Positions 24,743 through 35,542 of a DNA stretch of 45,590 nt are shown here, in pieces (position 1 is the stretch's first letter; each line of letters opens with the position of its first letter). The stretch lies in assembly GCA_012513515.1 (NCBI GenBank), contig JAAZCA010000004.1:1-45590 (forward strand), in the 5' to 3' direction. Position numbers and translations under genes: made by a program. The notes below the pieces were generated by a model that saw only the letters and a list, made by a program, of their open reading frames with translations, did not search any database and was not told where the DNA came from. The stretch comes from Myxococcales bacterium. GTDB lineage: Bacteria; UBA10199; 2-02-FULL-44-16; JAAZCA01.

Positions 24743-25732
24743 ATGAACCCGTTTCAGGAAACCGCCAGCAGACCCTATGACGTCTCTGTCATAGTGCCGT
24801 TTTACAACGAGATCGAGAATCTTGAACAACTGTACAAAGAGCTTAAACAGGCGCTGGCCCCTACCGGCAGAAGCTTTGAGATTCTGTTCGTAGATGACGG
24901 CTCCAGCGATGGCAGCAATGGCTTGGTTGAAAGGCTGGCTGAAGCCGACGATGATGTGAAGCTGATACAGTTCACCAGAAATTATGGACAGACTGCAGCT
25001 ATGGCGGCCGGTTTTCACTTCGCTAGGGGACGTATATACGTAGCTATCGATGCCGACAACCAGAACGATCCGATGGATATTCCCAAACTCCTGGACATGA
25101 TCGACCAGGGGTGTGATGTCGTATCCGGCTGGAGGAAAAACCGGAAGGATCGGATTTTCACCAGGAGGATTCCTTCAATTCTTGCAAACAAGCTTCTCTC
25201 GAAGGTGACCGGAGTGCGCTTGAAGGATTATGGATGTTCTTTAAAGGCCTACAGGGCGGAGTATATAGATTCCATTTCCCTCTATGGTGAAATGCACAGG
25301 TTCATTCCTGCTTATGCCGCGATGGTAGGTGCGAAGGTGGTGGAGGTTCCAGTAAATCATCGCGCAAGAACGCGGGGGAAGTCGAAATACGGCTTGAACA
25401 GGATATTCAAGGTCGTGATCGACCTCATGACAGTAAAATTTCTCTCAAGCTACCTGAATAAACCCGGCTATGTCTTCGGCGGCGCAGGGTTCGCGCTTTG
25501 TTCGATGGGACTCCTTTCAGCCGCGGAGGTGATCCTTGAGAAATTTATTGCGGGCACATATGCACACAAAAATCCGTTTCTTCTTCTTGCCGTTTTTCTC
25601 TTCTTCCTCGGAGTGCAGTTCATGCTGATGGGGCTGATCGCCGAAATTCAGGTTCGTACGTATCATGAATCTCAGGGGAAAAAGACCTATCTCGTTAAAA
25701 AGACCGTCAACATCCAATCCGAGGCGGAGTGA
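24743..25732 (+). CDS. Family 2 glycosyltransferase, polyprenyl-phosphate type
   Basis: A 329-residue GT2 enzyme with a C-terminal membrane anchor. The GT-A fold shows SVIVPFYNEIENLEQL, LFVDDGSSDGS, NYGQTAAMAAGFHFARG and the DxD-like IDADNQNDP; after RARTRGKSKYGLNR (a conserved basic block) come two membrane helices (about 235-260 and 270-300). This layout matches DPM1/ArnC/GtrB-like enzymes that load a sugar on undecaprenyl phosphate at the inner membrane. The RBS is GGAGGAG. It is followed after four bases by asnB; such glycosyltransferase/asnB pairs often belong to envelope-glycan modification. Confidence 0.9.
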   Translation: MNPFQETASRPYDVSVIVPFYNEIENLEQLYKELKQALAPTGRSFEILFVDDGSSDGSNGLVERLAEADDDVKLIQFTRNYGQTAAMAAGFHFARGRIYVAIDADNQNDPMDIPKLLDMIDQGCDVVSGWRKNRKDRIFTRRIPSILANKLLSKVTGVRLKDYGCSLKAYRAEYIDSISLYGEMHRFIPAYAAMVGAKVVEVPVNHRARTRGKSKYGLNRIFKVVIDLMTVKFLSSYLNKPGYVFGGAGFALCSMGLLSAAEVILEKFIAGTYAHKNPFLLLAVFLFFLGVQFMLMGLIAEIQVRTYHESQGKKTYLVKKTVNIQSEAE

Positions 25733-25736
25733 GCAG

Positions 25737-27632
25737 ATGTGTGGAATATGCGGAATAGTTTTTGACGATCCAGGCCGGGAGATCGACATCTCCATCCTTA
25801 AAAAAATCAACAGGACCATGATACATCGAGGTCCCGACGATGAGGGATATTATCTGGGGAAGGGCTGTGGACTTGCCATGCGACGCCTATCCATAATCGA
25901 TCTGGAGGGGGGGCATCAGCCATTTTCTTCGGAGGACGGTGGGATCGTGTCCATATGCAACGGAGAGCTTTACAACTTCAGGGATATAAGAAGTGAGCTT
26001 TTGGCCGGCGGACACCTTTTGAAAAGCAGGAGTGACGCCGAGGTCCTTCCTCATCTATATGAGAGGGATGGGGCTGGTCTGGTACACCATCTGAAAGGGA
26101 TGTTCGCCCTTGCCGTTTGGGACGATAAAGAAAAAACGCTGATCCTGGCAAGGGATAGAATGGGGCAGAAGCCGCTTTACTATCTCTATCATGATGGAGC
26201 TTTGCTTTTTGCTTCCGAACTGAAAGCCTTGCTTGAGTATCCAGGTTTTCATCCAGCGTTGAACAAAAAAGCTCTCGCGAAATATTTCGCGTATGAGTAC
26301 GTCCCTGCGCCCGATAGCATATTCGAAGGGATCAGCAAGCTCGAGCCGGGACATCTTCTTCATTTCAAGGCCGGAAAAATATCAGTAAGGCGTTACTGGG
26401 ATCTTCCGGTCGGTGAAGAACTCAACATCGGCGAATCGGAAGCGCGCGATAGGTTCATGGCGCTGTTTGACCAGTCGGTGCAGAGAAGGCTGATAGGCGA
26501 TGTTCCTCTCGGCGTCTTCTTGTCTGGCGGGCTTGATTCATCTTCAGTGGTCGCCATGATTGCAAGACACCGTGAGGCAAAAGAGATAAAGACCTTTTCA
26601 ATTGCATTCAGCGAAAAATCTTTTGATGAGTCATCCCATGCCAGGTCGGTCGCCAGACATTTCGGGACGGATCACAGGGAGGAAGTTCTTTCTCCTGAGA
26701 ATTTGATAGCTCTTTTCCCGGAGGTAACGGCGTTGCTCGATGAGCCGCTTGGTGATGCTTCTATCATACCGACCTATGCGCTTTCGCGTTTCACCAAAAA
26801 ATATGTCACGATTGCGCTAGGGGGGGACGGTGCCGATGAGCTCTTCGCTGGATACCCCACATTTCAAGCCGAGCGTTTCGCCAACTATTACAGAAAAATT
26901 CCTCGGCTAATAAGGAATGGAGTTATAGAAAGATTTATTTCCAATCTTCCCACATCGGATGAAAATATAAGCCTGGATTTTAAAATAAAACAGTTCATCA
27001 AAGGTGCCGGCAGGGAAGATATTTCTCGTCATGCTACATGGATGGGATCTTTCTCAGAGGAGGAGCTTAAAAAACTTCTTTCTTTCAACCCGTCGCATGG
27101 GCTTTATGAAGATACGGCGCGTCATTTCAAAAATTCGATGCTAGCCTCCAAAGGCAACCGCGTTCTTTATTCTTACAAAAAGCTCTATCTTGCCGATGAC
27201 ATCCTTACAAAGTTGGATCGGGCCTCCATGTGGAATTCTCTCGAGGCGAGAGCTCCGTTTATGGATCATGAACTGGTTGAATTCGTCTTCCGCCTTCCGT
27301 ACACCTTTAAACTGAGAGGCATGACGATGAAGTATCTTCTGAAAAAATCTTTTGAGGAGATCCTTCCAAAGGGAATAGCACGCCGTTCGAAGAAGGGATT
27401 TGGAATTCCCCTGGCGAAGTGGATAAAGGGCCCCATCAGGGAGATGACCTGTGATCTGCTTGCTTCTGAAAAGATAGCTCGGGAGGGATTTCTAAATCCA
27501 GAATATGTTTCGGAAATCCTCGACAGGCATTTGAGCGGCAAAGAGGATAACAGAAAGAAACTATGGACCCTGATAATATTTGAGAAATGGCTTGAAAATT
27601 GGGGTGCTAGGGTTTTTGCCAGGCCCGAATAA
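25737..27632 (+). CDS. asnB: Asparagine synthase, glutamine-hydrolysing
   Basis: A 631-residue enzyme. The N-terminal glutaminase begins [11 protein letters not shown], with the nucleophile Cys2 exposed after Met removal, and [15 protein letters not shown] and NGELYNF follow. The synthetase domain has the PP-loop [16 protein letters not shown] and, further on, [20 protein letters not shown] 25737 is fixed by Cys2; the frame upstream overlaps the glycosyltransferase end and is not coding for it. The product may make asparagine or amidate a sugar or lipid-linked substrate, since this XrtA/exopolysaccharide-like subgroup often sits with glycosyltransferases; the sequence alone does not decide. 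Confidence 0.94.
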   Translation: MCGICGIVFDDPGREIDISILKKINRTMIHRGPDDEGYYLGKGCGLAMRRLSIIDLEGGHQPFSSEDGGIVSICNGELYNFRDIRSELLAGGHLLKSRSDAEVLPHLYERDGAGLVHHLKGMFALAVWDDKEKTLILARDRMGQKPLYYLYHDGALLFASELKALLEYPGFHPALNKKALAKYFAYEYVPAPDSIFEGISKLEPGHLLHFKAGKISVRRYWDLPVGEELNIGESEARDRFMALFDQSVQRRLIGDVPLGVFLSGGLDSSSVVAMIARHREAKEIKTFSIAFSEKSFDESSHARSVARHFGTDHREEVLSPENLIALFPEVTALLDEPLGDASIIPTYALSRFTKKYVTIALGGDGADELFAGYPTFQAERFANYYRKIPRLIRNGVIERFISNLPTSDENISLDFKIKQFIKGAGREDISRHATWMGSFSEEELKKLLSFNPSHGLYEDTARHFKNSMLASKGNRVLYSYKKLYLADDILTKLDRASMWNSLEARAPFMDHELVEFVFRLPYTFKLRGMTMKYLLKKSFEEILPKGIARRSKKGFGIPLAKWIKGPIREMTCDLLASEKIAREGFLNPEYVSEILDRHLSGKEDNRKKLWTLIIFEKWLENWGARVFARPE

Positions 27633-27646
27633 AAACGGAGAAGATA

Positions 27647-30079
27647 ATGCAAGAGAGAAATTACGATCCGCAAAATATAGAGAAAAAATGGCAACGACGA
27701 TGGGAGGATGAAAAGTCCTTCAAAGTCGATGAAGGAGGGGAGGGTGAAAAGTACTATCTCGTCGAGATGCTCCCGTATCCCTCGGGACGAATCCACATGG
27801 GGCATGTGCGTAATTATACGATAGGGGACGTCGCTGCCAGGTACCGCATTATGAAGGGCGTGAAAGTCTTGCATCCCATGGGATGGGACGCCTTTGGAAT
27901 GCCGGCCGAAAATGCTGCGATCCAACGTGGGGTTCACCCGGAAGATTGGACCTACCAAAACATAGATTACATGCGCGGCCAGCTCAGGAGGCTTGGATTT
28001 TCGTACGACTGGGATCGCGAGATAGCGACGTGCCATCCTGAATATTATAAATGGGAACAGCTAATTTTCACTAAGATGTATGAGAGGGGCTGGGTTTATA
28101 AGAAGACCTCGCCGGTCAACTGGTGCCCGAAGTGCCAGACCGTTTTGGCTAACGAGCAGGCCAGCCGGGGTGTTTGCTGGCGCTGCGATTCAAGCGTAGA
28201 GATGAGATCGATGTCGCAGTGGTATTTCAAGATTACCGATTATGCCGATGAACTTCTTCGTGATATCGATGAAAAATTGACCGGATGGCCGGAACGCGTC
28301 CGGATAATGCAAAAGGAATGGATAGGTAAAAGCGAGGGGGCCAATGTAGATTTTGCCATAGATGGTTCCAGCGAAAAGGTTTGCGTATTCACGACTCGTC
28401 CGGATACCCTCTTCGGGGCCACGTTTATGTGCGTTTCCTGTGAACATCCCATAGTTGATGAAGCGATGAAAGATCCTGCGAGAAGGAATGAGATATCTGC
28501 ATTTATAGAGAGGAGCTCGAAGATAGATCATCAGGCCCGCCTTGAGGACAAATACGTGAAGGACGGGGTTTTTATTGGCAAGAGTTGCATAAATCCTATG
28601 ACGGGCATGAAGATGCCGATATATGCCGCAAACTTCGTCTTGATGGATTATGGCAGCGGTGCGGTCATGTGCGTGCCTGCGCATGATCAAAGGGATTTTG
28701 AGTTTGCCAAGAAATACGATCTTCCTATCAAGGTTGTTATAGAGCCCGAAAATTCGAAACTCGATGCGACTACCATGACGGCGGCCTTTGTCGATGATGG
28801 AATTCTCAGGGACTCAGGGGAATTTACCGGAATGAATTCCAGAAAGGCGATCTCAGCGATTTCAGATCACCTTGCCACAATCGGCGCTGGCGGGAAATCG
28901 ATAACATATCGTCTCAAGGACTGGTGTCTTTCCAGACAGCGCTATTGGGGTGCGCCGATTCCGATCATCTACTGTGATAAATGCGGCGCAGTCGCTGTTC
29001 CGGAAGTGGATCTGCCAGTGAAGCTTCCGCGAGATGTCAGCCTCACGGGTGCCGGAGGTTCGCCTCTGGCAAAGGATGAATCTTTCGTGAACGCCAGTTG
29101 CCCCAACTGTTCCGGTCCTGCCAAGCGAGAAACGGATACTATGGACACCTTTGTCGAATCATCCTGGTATGTTCTGAGGTACGCCTCCCCCAGATATGAT
29201 GCTGCTCCGCTCGACAGGGAAAAGGTTGAATACTGGCTTCCTATTGATCAGTACATAGGCGGAATAGAGCATGCGGTGGGGCATCTGATCTACTTCAGAT
29301 ATTTCACCAAAATATTGAGGGACCTTGGCTATATATCCCTCGATGAGCCGTGCAAGGATCTCATGACCCAGGGAATGGTCTACAAAGACGGCGCCAAAAT
29401 GAGCAAGTCAAAGGGAAACGTCGTCGACCCTGATGACATGATCGCCAAGTATGGGGCCGATACCATGAGGATTTTTTCTCTTTTTGCAGCGCCCCCGGAA
29501 AAGGATCTTGAATGGAACGATCAGGGGGTTGACGGTTCGTTCAGATTTCTTGCGCGTATCTGGAGATTTGTCGCCGAGCATATCGACTCCGCATCCGACC
29601 CGGATTCATCGGCGGAAGAGAAGCGCTGGATGCACAAGACGATAAAGAAAGTCACCGAGGATATAGAGAGGTTCCATTTCAACACAGCCATCTCCGCGAT
29701 AATGGAATATCTGAATTTTATCATCGCGCAGGGTGTGGCAAAGACAAGCAAAGAGGCTGTCAGGATGCTGGCTCTTCTGATTTCACCCTTCGCACCACAT
29801 ATGGCTGAGGAGATATGGGAATGGATAGGTAATTCCGAAATGATTGTCAGGCAGAGCTGGCCTTCTTATGATCCGAGCTTGATCAAAAGCGATACGGTGA
29901 CGGTAGTGGTACAGATCAACGGTAAGCTGCGCGACAGAATAGAGGCCCCATCCGATATAGAAGATGAAGCGCTTAAGAAGATGGCCGTTGAAAGCGAAAA
30001 GGTCGCTTTGGCCCTAGCTGGCGTAAATCCAAAGAAGATAATCGTAATACCGAAAAAGCTCGTAAACATAGTGATATAA
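27647..30079 (+). CDS. leuS: Leucyl-tRNA synthetase
   Basis: An 810-residue class I synthetase. The HIGH-type motif is in [20 protein letters not shown] and KMSKS is [17 protein letters not shown] zinc-like CPKC...CWRC group and the CP1 editing domain ([18 protein letters not shown], with [19 protein letters not shown]) are present, as is the C-terminal [13 protein letters not shown]. It is at the short end for the bacterial family. ATG 27647 follows CGGAGAAG, 14 bases after asnB, with holA two bases after it. Confidence 0.97.
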   Translation: MQERNYDPQNIEKKWQRRWEDEKSFKVDEGGEGEKYYLVEMLPYPSGRIHMGHVRNYTIGDVAARYRIMKGVKVLHPMGWDAFGMPAENAAIQRGVHPEDWTYQNIDYMRGQLRRLGFSYDWDREIATCHPEYYKWEQLIFTKMYERGWVYKKTSPVNWCPKCQTVLANEQASRGVCWRCDSSVEMRSMSQWYFKITDYADELLRDIDEKLTGWPERVRIMQKEWIGKSEGANVDFAIDGSSEKVCVFTTRPDTLFGATFMCVSCEHPIVDEAMKDPARRNEISAFIERSSKIDHQARLEDKYVKDGVFIGKSCINPMTGMKMPIYAANFVLMDYGSGAVMCVPAHDQRDFEFAKKYDLPIKVVIEPENSKLDATTMTAAFVDDGILRDSGEFTGMNSRKAISAISDHLATIGAGGKSITYRLKDWCLSRQRYWGAPIPIIYCDKCGAVAVPEVDLPVKLPRDVSLTGAGGSPLAKDESFVNASCPNCSGPAKRETDTMDTFVESSWYVLRYASPRYDAAPLDREKVEYWLPIDQYIGGIEHAVGHLIYFRYFTKILRDLGYISLDEPCKDLMTQGMVYKDGAKMSKSKGNVVDPDDMIAKYGADTMRIFSLFAAPPEKDLEWNDQGVDGSFRFLARIWRFVAEHIDSASDPDSSAEEKRWMHKTIKKVTEDIERFHFNTAISAIMEYLNFIIAQGVAKTSKEAVRMLALLISPFAPHMAEEIWEWIGNSEMIVRQSWPSYDPSLIKSDTVTVVVQINGKLRDRIEAPSDIEDEALKKMAVESEKVALALAGVNPKKIIVIPKKLVNIVI

Positions 30080-30081
30080 CA

Positions 30082-31110
30082 ATGGCGAGAATGGACGTTA
30101 CAATATTGGACAAGGAATTAAGGGCCGGCAAGATTCATCCTGTCTATACGATAGTCGGTGAGGAATATCACCTCGTCCGTACTGCTGTTGATATATTAAA
30201 AGAAAAAATCTGCGGTTCTGAACGAAACGAATTTTCAACAATCCTTTTGGATGCCGCATCATCCGACGCATCTAGAATACTTCCCTCTTTGCAGACTCCA
30301 TCCCTCCTTGCGGGCAAAATTCTGGTTCAGGTTAAAAATCTTCACAAACTCGACAAGGAGCTGATTGAAGAGCTTGTTTCATATCTGAATGATCCGTGCG
30401 ATAGCAGCGTCCTTCTCCTGATTGCAGAGAAGCTCGATGGCAGGACGAAGTTTGCACAGGTTTTGGAAAAGAGGGGAGCGATCATCGAATGTAAGCCGCT
30501 TTTTGACAACAAACTTCCCAACTGGTTGAATATAGAGTTCAAACGGCACGGGCGGCAAATCTCTCAACAGGCGGCTTCATTTCTTGCAGATATGGTAGGT
30601 AATGATCTTTCCCAGTTGTCGTCCGCCATCGAAAAGATAGTCCTTTATGTAGGTGATAAGAAGCTCGTCGATGTGAGGGATATTGAACAGTCCATCACGG
30701 AAACTCACCAGCGCACTGTCTTCATGATGACGGATGCTGTGGGGGAACGTAGTATTTCTCGGGCTATGGCGCATCTGCATAACATAATAGATAACGGTGG
30801 GGCGCCTTTGCTTCTTCTCAATATCCTTACAAAGCATTTCAGAATTCTTTCGAAGGCGAAGGAGATAAGCGGACGAATGAATAATCGTGCCGATATTGCG
30901 CGATATATCGGAGTCAATCCATTCTTCGCTCAGAAATACATTTCCCAGGCTGCAAATTTTTCGAGGGCTGAGTTAAGGCGCGCTTTCCGGATTTTGCATC
31001 GATGTGATCGGGAGATAAAATCAAGCAGGCTGCCAGATGAGAGGCTGCTTGAAAGAGCTCTGATATCCATAATGGGGGATAGGGATAGGCGGGCGGTTTT
31101 AAAAAATTGA
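30082..31110 (+). CDS. holA: DNA polymerase III subunit delta
   Basis: A 342-residue clamp-loader subunit. The N-terminal part (IHPVYTIVGEEYHLVRTAVDILKEKI) matches the family's opening 'Y-l-l-G-e-e-l-l' pattern; the middle has EKRGAIIECKPLFDNKLPNWL and ISQQAASFLADMVGNDLSQLSSAIEKIVLY, and the C-terminus the helical collar (LLLLNILTKHFRILSKAKEI). It opens the sliding clamp with gamma/tau and delta-prime. The start is two bases after the leuS stop, so translation is probably coupled; there is no separate RBS. leuS-holA neighbourhood is common. Confidence 0.93.
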   Translation: MARMDVTILDKELRAGKIHPVYTIVGEEYHLVRTAVDILKEKICGSERNEFSTILLDAASSDASRILPSLQTPSLLAGKILVQVKNLHKLDKELIEELVSYLNDPCDSSVLLLIAEKLDGRTKFAQVLEKRGAIIECKPLFDNKLPNWLNIEFKRHGRQISQQAASFLADMVGNDLSQLSSAIEKIVLYVGDKKLVDVRDIEQSITETHQRTVFMMTDAVGERSISRAMAHLHNIIDNGGAPLLLLNILTKHFRILSKAKEISGRMNNRADIARYIGVNPFFAQKYISQAANFSRAELRRAFRILHRCDREIKSSRLPDERLLERALISIMGDRDRRAVLKN

Positions 31111-31128
31111 TTTTGCAGGGCCCTCTTT

Positions 31129-31158
31129 CTTGAAAAAGAGATTTTCGACACCATATAT
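31129..31158 (+). promoter_or_regulatory. Heat-shock-like promoter of clpB
   Basis: CTTGAAA (31129-31135) and ACCATAT (31150-31156) are 14 bases apart, close to the sigma-32 pattern CTTGAAA-N11-16-CCCATNT. A sigma-70 reading, TTGAAA with ATATAT 17 bases on, is also possible. It lies directly before the clpB RBS CGGAGG. Confidence 0.6.
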
Positions 31159-31175
31159 CTCTTCACGGAGGACAG

Positions 31176-33755
31176 ATGCGTTTCGACAAACTTACACTCA
31201 AAGCCCAGGAGGCTGTTCAATCTGCGCAGGACCTCGCTGGAAAATTCAATCAGCAGGAAGTTTCGCCGGAACATCTTTTGGTCGCCCTAATAAATCAGGA
31301 TGGGGGGGTCGTTTCTTCCATACTCAACAAGGTTGGCATCGATCGTCGTACGCTCTCCGATTCTCTGATGGATGAAATTAAAAAGCTTCCTCAGGTGAGC
31401 GGTGCGGCTGCAGGTCAACTTTATATTTCGTCTAATCTGAAACGAGATTTTGACGAGGCATTCAGGGAGGCCTCATCATTGAAAGACGATTTCATTTCGT
31501 CGGAGCATATCCTGATAGCCATAGCTGAGAATAAATCCTCGAAGGCAGGTGAAATTCTTCGCGCTAGCGGCGTTACAAAAAAGGTAGTCCTTGCTGTCTT
31601 GAAAGATATCAGGGGGCCCCACAGGGTGACCGATCAGGATCCCGAGGGGAAATATGAAGCTCTCAAAAAATATACCCGGGATCTTACCGATGCGGCAAGG
31701 CAGGGAAAGCTCGATCCGGTCATAGGAAGGGATGACGAAATTCGCAGGGTCATTCACGTTCTTTCCAGGAGGACGAAGAATAATCCAGTTTTAATAGGAG
31801 AGCCGGGCGTCGGCAAGACGGCCATCGTCGAGGGGCTCGCGCAAAGAATAATGTCAGGGGATATTCCTGAATCGCTGCGGGACAAACGTCTTCTTTCCCT
31901 CGATCTCGCATCGCTTGTGGCAGGCGCCAAATATAGAGGGGAATTCGAAGACCGCCTGAAAGCCCTGCTCAAAGAGGTTTCCGGAAGTGGAGGAGAGGTC
32001 GTTCTTTTTATAGATGAGCTTCATACCCTGGTCGGGGCCGGTGGCGCAGAAGGGGCGATAGACGCATCAAATATGCTAAAACCCGCGTTGGCGAGGGGTG
32101 AGCTGCGCTGTATCGGTGCAACGACTCTCAATGAGTACAGAAAATACATAGAGAAAGATGCAGCACTCGAAAGGAGGTTCCAGCAGGTCTACGTCGGTCC
32201 TCCATCGGTTGAGGAAACTATCGCTATTCTAAGAGGGCTCAAGGAGCGTTACGAGGTTCATCACGGAGTGAGAATTCAGGACTCCGCGATTATAGCGGCT
32301 GCAACCCTTTCGGACAGGTACATAGCCGACCGTTTTCTTCCCGACAAAGCCATAGACCTTGTAGATGAGGCCGCTTCAAAGTTGCGCATTGAAGTCGATT
32401 CTATGCCGGTGGAGATAGACGAGATAGAGCGCGAGATCATGGGAAAGGAGATCGAATGTACCGCCCTGAAAAAGGAGAGCGACAAGTCGAGCAAGGAAAG
32501 GCTTGCCATCCTTGAAAAGGATATCGCGAATCTCAGGGAAAGCTCTCGCTCTCTGAAGGCACACTGGCAGCAGGAACGGGATAAAATAAAGGCCATCAGG
32601 GATGCCAGAGAGCGTCTTGAACAGACAAAGTCGGAGCAAGAGAGGGCGGAGCGCAAAGGGGATTTGAGCAGAGCAGCAGAATTAAAATATGGAATCCTTC
32701 CATCTATTATAAGGGAAATAGAAGCTGAGGAAAAATCGCTGGAGCTTCTGCAGAAGGATAAAAGAATGCTCACCGAGGCAGTCACAGATGAGGATATCGC
32801 TCAGATAGTTTCAAAATGGACCGGAATTCCGGTTTCCAGAATGATGGAAGGAGAAATTCAGAAGCTAGTCCACATAGAGGATAACCTGCGAAAAAGGGTG
32901 GTCGGACAGGAAGAGGCGCTCGAGAAAGTCGCATCAGCTGTGAGGCGTTCAAGGGCGGGTCTGCAGGATCCGAATCGTCCTATCGGTTCATTTATATTTA
33001 TGGGGCCGACCGGCGTTGGCAAAACAGAGACAGCGAGGGCGCTTGCGGAATTTCTTTTCGACGATGAAAGGGCGATGGTCAGGATAGATATGAGCGAGTT
33101 CATGGAAAAGCACTCTGTGGCGAGGCTCATCGGTGCTCCTCCAGGCTATGTCGGTTATGAGGAAGGTGGATATCTTACTGAGGCCGTGCGCAGGCGCCCT
33201 TATTGCGTCATCTTGCTGGATGAGATTGAAAAAGCGCATCCGGATGTCTTCAATATATTCCTCCAGATCCTCGATGACGGCAGACTGACCGACGGGCAGG
33301 GGAGGACGGTAAATTTTACAAATGCCGTGCTCATAATGACCTCCAACATCGGCAGCCAGTACATAACGGATGTGGCTGGCGATGCAGAAAAGGTAACTGA
33401 AAGAGTTCTCGCTGCGATGAAGGAACACTTCAGACCCGAATTCATAAACAGGGTTGATGATCTCGTGATATTCCATCCGTTAAAAGAGGAACAGATAAGG
33501 GAGATAGTGGATATACAATTGAAAAAGCTTCTCACCATGCTGGCCTCAAGGCATTTAACCCTCGAGGTGAGTGATGCGGCCAAGGGATATCTTGCTTCGA
33601 AGGGCTGGGACCCTGTCTATGGTGCAAGACCTCTGAAGAGGGCTATCCAGAAGTACCTCCTAGATCCACTTTCGACCGCCATTTTGGAGGGGGATCTCAA
33701 GGAGGGGGATGATAAAAAGGCTGACTTTGAGGGGGGCAAACTCATTATTAAATAA
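31176..33755 (+). CDS. clpB: ATP-dependent disaggregase ClpB
   Basis: An 859-residue Hsp100 chaperone that works with DnaK to rescue aggregated protein. Order: Clp-N double repeat (1-145), AAA+ 1 with Walker [19 protein letters not shown], the long coiled-coil middle domain (about 400-530) that distinguishes ClpB from ClpA, and AAA+ 2 with [17 protein letters not shown] and Walker [16 protein letters not shown]. Length is normal. ATG 31176 has CGGAGG upstream and a heat-shock-like promoter, consistent with stress control. Confidence 0.97.
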   Translation: MRFDKLTLKAQEAVQSAQDLAGKFNQQEVSPEHLLVALINQDGGVVSSILNKVGIDRRTLSDSLMDEIKKLPQVSGAAAGQLYISSNLKRDFDEAFREASSLKDDFISSEHILIAIAENKSSKAGEILRASGVTKKVVLAVLKDIRGPHRVTDQDPEGKYEALKKYTRDLTDAARQGKLDPVIGRDDEIRRVIHVLSRRTKNNPVLIGEPGVGKTAIVEGLAQRIMSGDIPESLRDKRLLSLDLASLVAGAKYRGEFEDRLKALLKEVSGSGGEVVLFIDELHTLVGAGGAEGAIDASNMLKPALARGELRCIGATTLNEYRKYIEKDAALERRFQQVYVGPPSVEETIAILRGLKERYEVHHGVRIQDSAIIAAATLSDRYIADRFLPDKAIDLVDEAASKLRIEVDSMPVEIDEIEREIMGKEIECTALKKESDKSSKERLAILEKDIANLRESSRSLKAHWQQERDKIKAIRDARERLEQTKSEQERAERKGDLSRAAELKYGILPSIIREIEAEEKSLELLQKDKRMLTEAVTDEDIAQIVSKWTGIPVSRMMEGEIQKLVHIEDNLRKRVVGQEEALEKVASAVRRSRAGLQDPNRPIGSFIFMGPTGVGKTETARALAEFLFDDERAMVRIDMSEFMEKHSVARLIGAPPGYVGYEEGGYLTEAVRRRPYCVILLDEIEKAHPDVFNIFLQILDDGRLTDGQGRTVNFTNAVLIMTSNIGSQYITDVAGDAEKVTERVLAAMKEHFRPEFINRVDDLVIFHPLKEEQIREIVDIQLKKLLTMLASRHLTLEVSDAAKGYLASKGWDPVYGARPLKRAIQKYLLDPLSTAILEGDLKEGDDKKADFEGGKLIIK

Positions 33756-33832
33756 TTCCTTTAATATCAAGCATATATCCTATAATTATAAAGTGTAGCA
33801 TTAGATATCTCTTTCCCATCTGAATCCATATA

Positions 33833-33894
33833 ATGTTCTAATATAAGAACATATCCTGTTTTTAGAACATATTTGTGTTTTATATTTAGAACAT
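33833..33894 (+). promoter_or_regulatory. Upstream activator dyads of the sigma-54 activator gene
   Basis: Two dyads share the form TGTTYT-N6-AGAACA: one at 33834-33851 (extended to perfect ATGTTCT...AGAACAT) and one at 33876-33893. Their centres are 42 bases apart, about four helical turns. A third AGAACAT half site is at 33864-33870. Relative to the predicted start near 33970 they lie at about -128 and -86, the normal distance for enhancer sites of sigma-54 activators. The whole 33756-33940 spacer is markedly AT-rich and has no convincing gene. Confidence 0.6.
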
Positions 33895-33943
33895 CTTGGC
33901 TAAAATCAATCACAACTGGTTGAATTGAAAAGGCTCGTGATTG

Positions 33944-33959
33944 CGGCACGGATATTGCT
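33944..33959 (+). promoter_or_regulatory. Sigma-54 (-24/-12) promoter of the activator gene
   Basis: CGGCACGGATATTGCT matches TGGCACG-N4-TTGCW at every fixed position but the first, with exact GG-to-GC spacing. Transcription would start near 33970, 19 bases before ATG 33989, leaving AAAGGAG as the RBS. This also rules out in-frame starts further upstream. Confidence 0.8.
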
Positions 33960-33988
33960 TTGTGCCGGCCAAAAAAAGGAGACCGTTT

Positions 33989-35368
33989 ATGGGAAAGAGA
34001 AAGCTGCTCTGCATAGATGACGACAGGGACTTTTTGATAGCGCTGAGGCTCCAACTTCGAGAGCAGTTCAGGCTCTTCGTATCGGAGGGAATAGAGGAGG
34101 GGCTGAAAATTGCCGAGGTAGAGAACCCCGACCTCATCCTTCTCGATGTTAAATTGGAATCCGGAAGCGGAATAGATGCGATACCAAAGATAAAGAGCAT
34201 GATGCCCGACCCCGATATCGTGATGATTTCCGGTGCACGCGATCCCAAGCTCATAGTTCAGGCTATCCGGGCCGGTGCCATAGATTATCTGACCAAACCC
34301 TTCGACCTGAACGATCTTCTGGCAATTTTTGAAAAGCAGAGGGAATCAAAAAAGATTAAAGAGCGCTATCAAGCCTTGGTTCAGTCTCAAAACGAGGAGA
34401 TTGCCGGACAGGAGATCATCTATAAAAGTTCCTCAATGCGTCGACTCTTTGAACAGGCCGCGCGGCTTAAAAATCATGAGGCCAACGTGCTTATCGTGGG
34501 TGAAACCGGAACTGGCAAGGAGCTTTTGGCCAGATTTATCCACGATCAGGAGGGGAAGGGATTGCAGCGCCCCTTTGTGGCGGTCAATTGCGCTGCTATT
34601 CCGGAACAGCTTTTGGAGGCGGAGCTCTTTGGGGCCGAGGTCGGTGCATATACAAGTCTCCAGAAGAGAAGAATAGGGAAGTTTGAGCTCGCCGATGGAG
34701 GAGACATATTTCTTGATGAAATAGGATCGCTGAGGCTGGATCTGCAGGCAAAGATATTGAGAGTTCTGCAGGAAAAAGAGTTTTCGCGTTTGGGGAGCAA
34801 TGAAACTATCAAAGCGAATTTCAGAGTCATTGCGGCGGCAAATGTCTCACTGGATGAAAAACTCGGGCGTGGCGAATTCCGCATGGATCTGTATCACAGA
34901 ATAAGGGTGATACAGTTGAATATACCGCCGCTTCGCGATCGCAAGGAGGATATAGCCGAACTGGTTGAGTATGCCATGAATAAATTCAGTCGGGATGGGG
35001 TTAGGAAAAAGATCACTCCTCTCGCAATGGTCAAGCTTGTGGAATATCAATGGCCTGGAAACGTTCGCGAGCTGATAAACGTGGTCCACAGCCTGATAAT
35101 CCTCTCCCGCGGGGATCTGATCGATGAATCATCCTTTCCATCATGGGTCATGAACGGAACAGTTCCTGATTCAAATGGAAAAAGACACGGAGATCGTCCC
35201 GTTGACTGTTCATCTATCACATTGAAGGAGTATCTGGCTCAGGCTGAAAAAATTTACATACGGACCGCATTGGAGAATTGTAGAGGGGACAAGTCAAAAA
35301 CTGCGCGGATGTTGAACATGGGCAGGACCACTCTTTATGCGCGGCTTAAGGATCTGGGAATGATGTGA
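33989..35368 (+). CDS. Sigma-54-dependent response regulator (NtrC family)
   Basis: A 459-residue activator. The receiver (about 3-118) is intact: acidic D10-D12, phosphoacceptor D53 in LILLDVKLESG, S81 region and K103 in LTKPFD. The AAA+ domain (about 145-370) has Walker A GETGTGKE (171-178) and Walker B GGDIFLDEIG. The sigma-54-contacting loop, normally GAFTGA, reads GAYTSL (219-224): the threonine is kept but the last G and A are changed. The C-terminus ends in a Fis-type helix-turn-helix (KSKTARMLNMGRTTLYARLKDL). ATG 33989 has AAAGGAG and follows a -24/-12 promoter and paired dyads, so it is probably autoregulated. No sensor kinase gene is adjacent, so the partner is unknown. Confidence 0.92.
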   Translation: MGKRKLLCIDDDRDFLIALRLQLREQFRLFVSEGIEEGLKIAEVENPDLILLDVKLESGSGIDAIPKIKSMMPDPDIVMISGARDPKLIVQAIRAGAIDYLTKPFDLNDLLAIFEKQRESKKIKERYQALVQSQNEEIAGQEIIYKSSSMRRLFEQAARLKNHEANVLIVGETGTGKELLARFIHDQEGKGLQRPFVAVNCAAIPEQLLEAELFGAEVGAYTSLQKRRIGKFELADGGDIFLDEIGSLRLDLQAKILRVLQEKEFSRLGSNETIKANFRVIAAANVSLDEKLGRGEFRMDLYHRIRVIQLNIPPLRDRKEDIAELVEYAMNKFSRDGVRKKITPLAMVKLVEYQWPGNVRELINVVHSLIILSRGDLIDESSFPSWVMNGTVPDSNGKRHGDRPVDCSSITLKEYLAQAEKIYIRTALENCRGDKSKTARMLNMGRTTLYARLKDLGMM

Positions 35369-35470
35369 TGTATGTTGATTTTATTCTTGTGATGCCGATA
35401 ATGCGGCAATGGCTCGGAATGGATTCGGCTTCATAGAGCGCATTGCTGGCTACTACACACCATGCGTGTC

Positions 35471-35516
35471 ATTCCCGCGGTCTTAAGCCGCCGCCTTTGG
35501 CGGGGCAGGCGGGAAT
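35471..35516. repeat. REP-like GC-rich hairpin
   Basis: ATTCCCGC (35471-35478) pairs with GCGGGAAT (35509-35516), enclosing a second hairpin CCGCC-TTT-GGCGG (35491-35503). The 'gtcattcccgc ... gcgggaat' form is a common dispersed intergenic repeat in proteobacteria and candidate lineages. It lies in the 35369-35641 spacer, which has no gene. Confidence 0.7.
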
Positions 35517-35542
35517 CCCGTTTCAACCGTTCGCCAGTTGCG

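Noticed and set aside
33767-34054. Minus-strand frame of 95 codons whose end (YVLKTGYVLILEHYMDSDGK...) looks protein-like
   Set aside because: It covers the AT-rich activator dyads and the start of the activator gene, has no RBS and no family match. The dyads and promoter explain the stretch better, though a decayed gene cannot be fully excluded.
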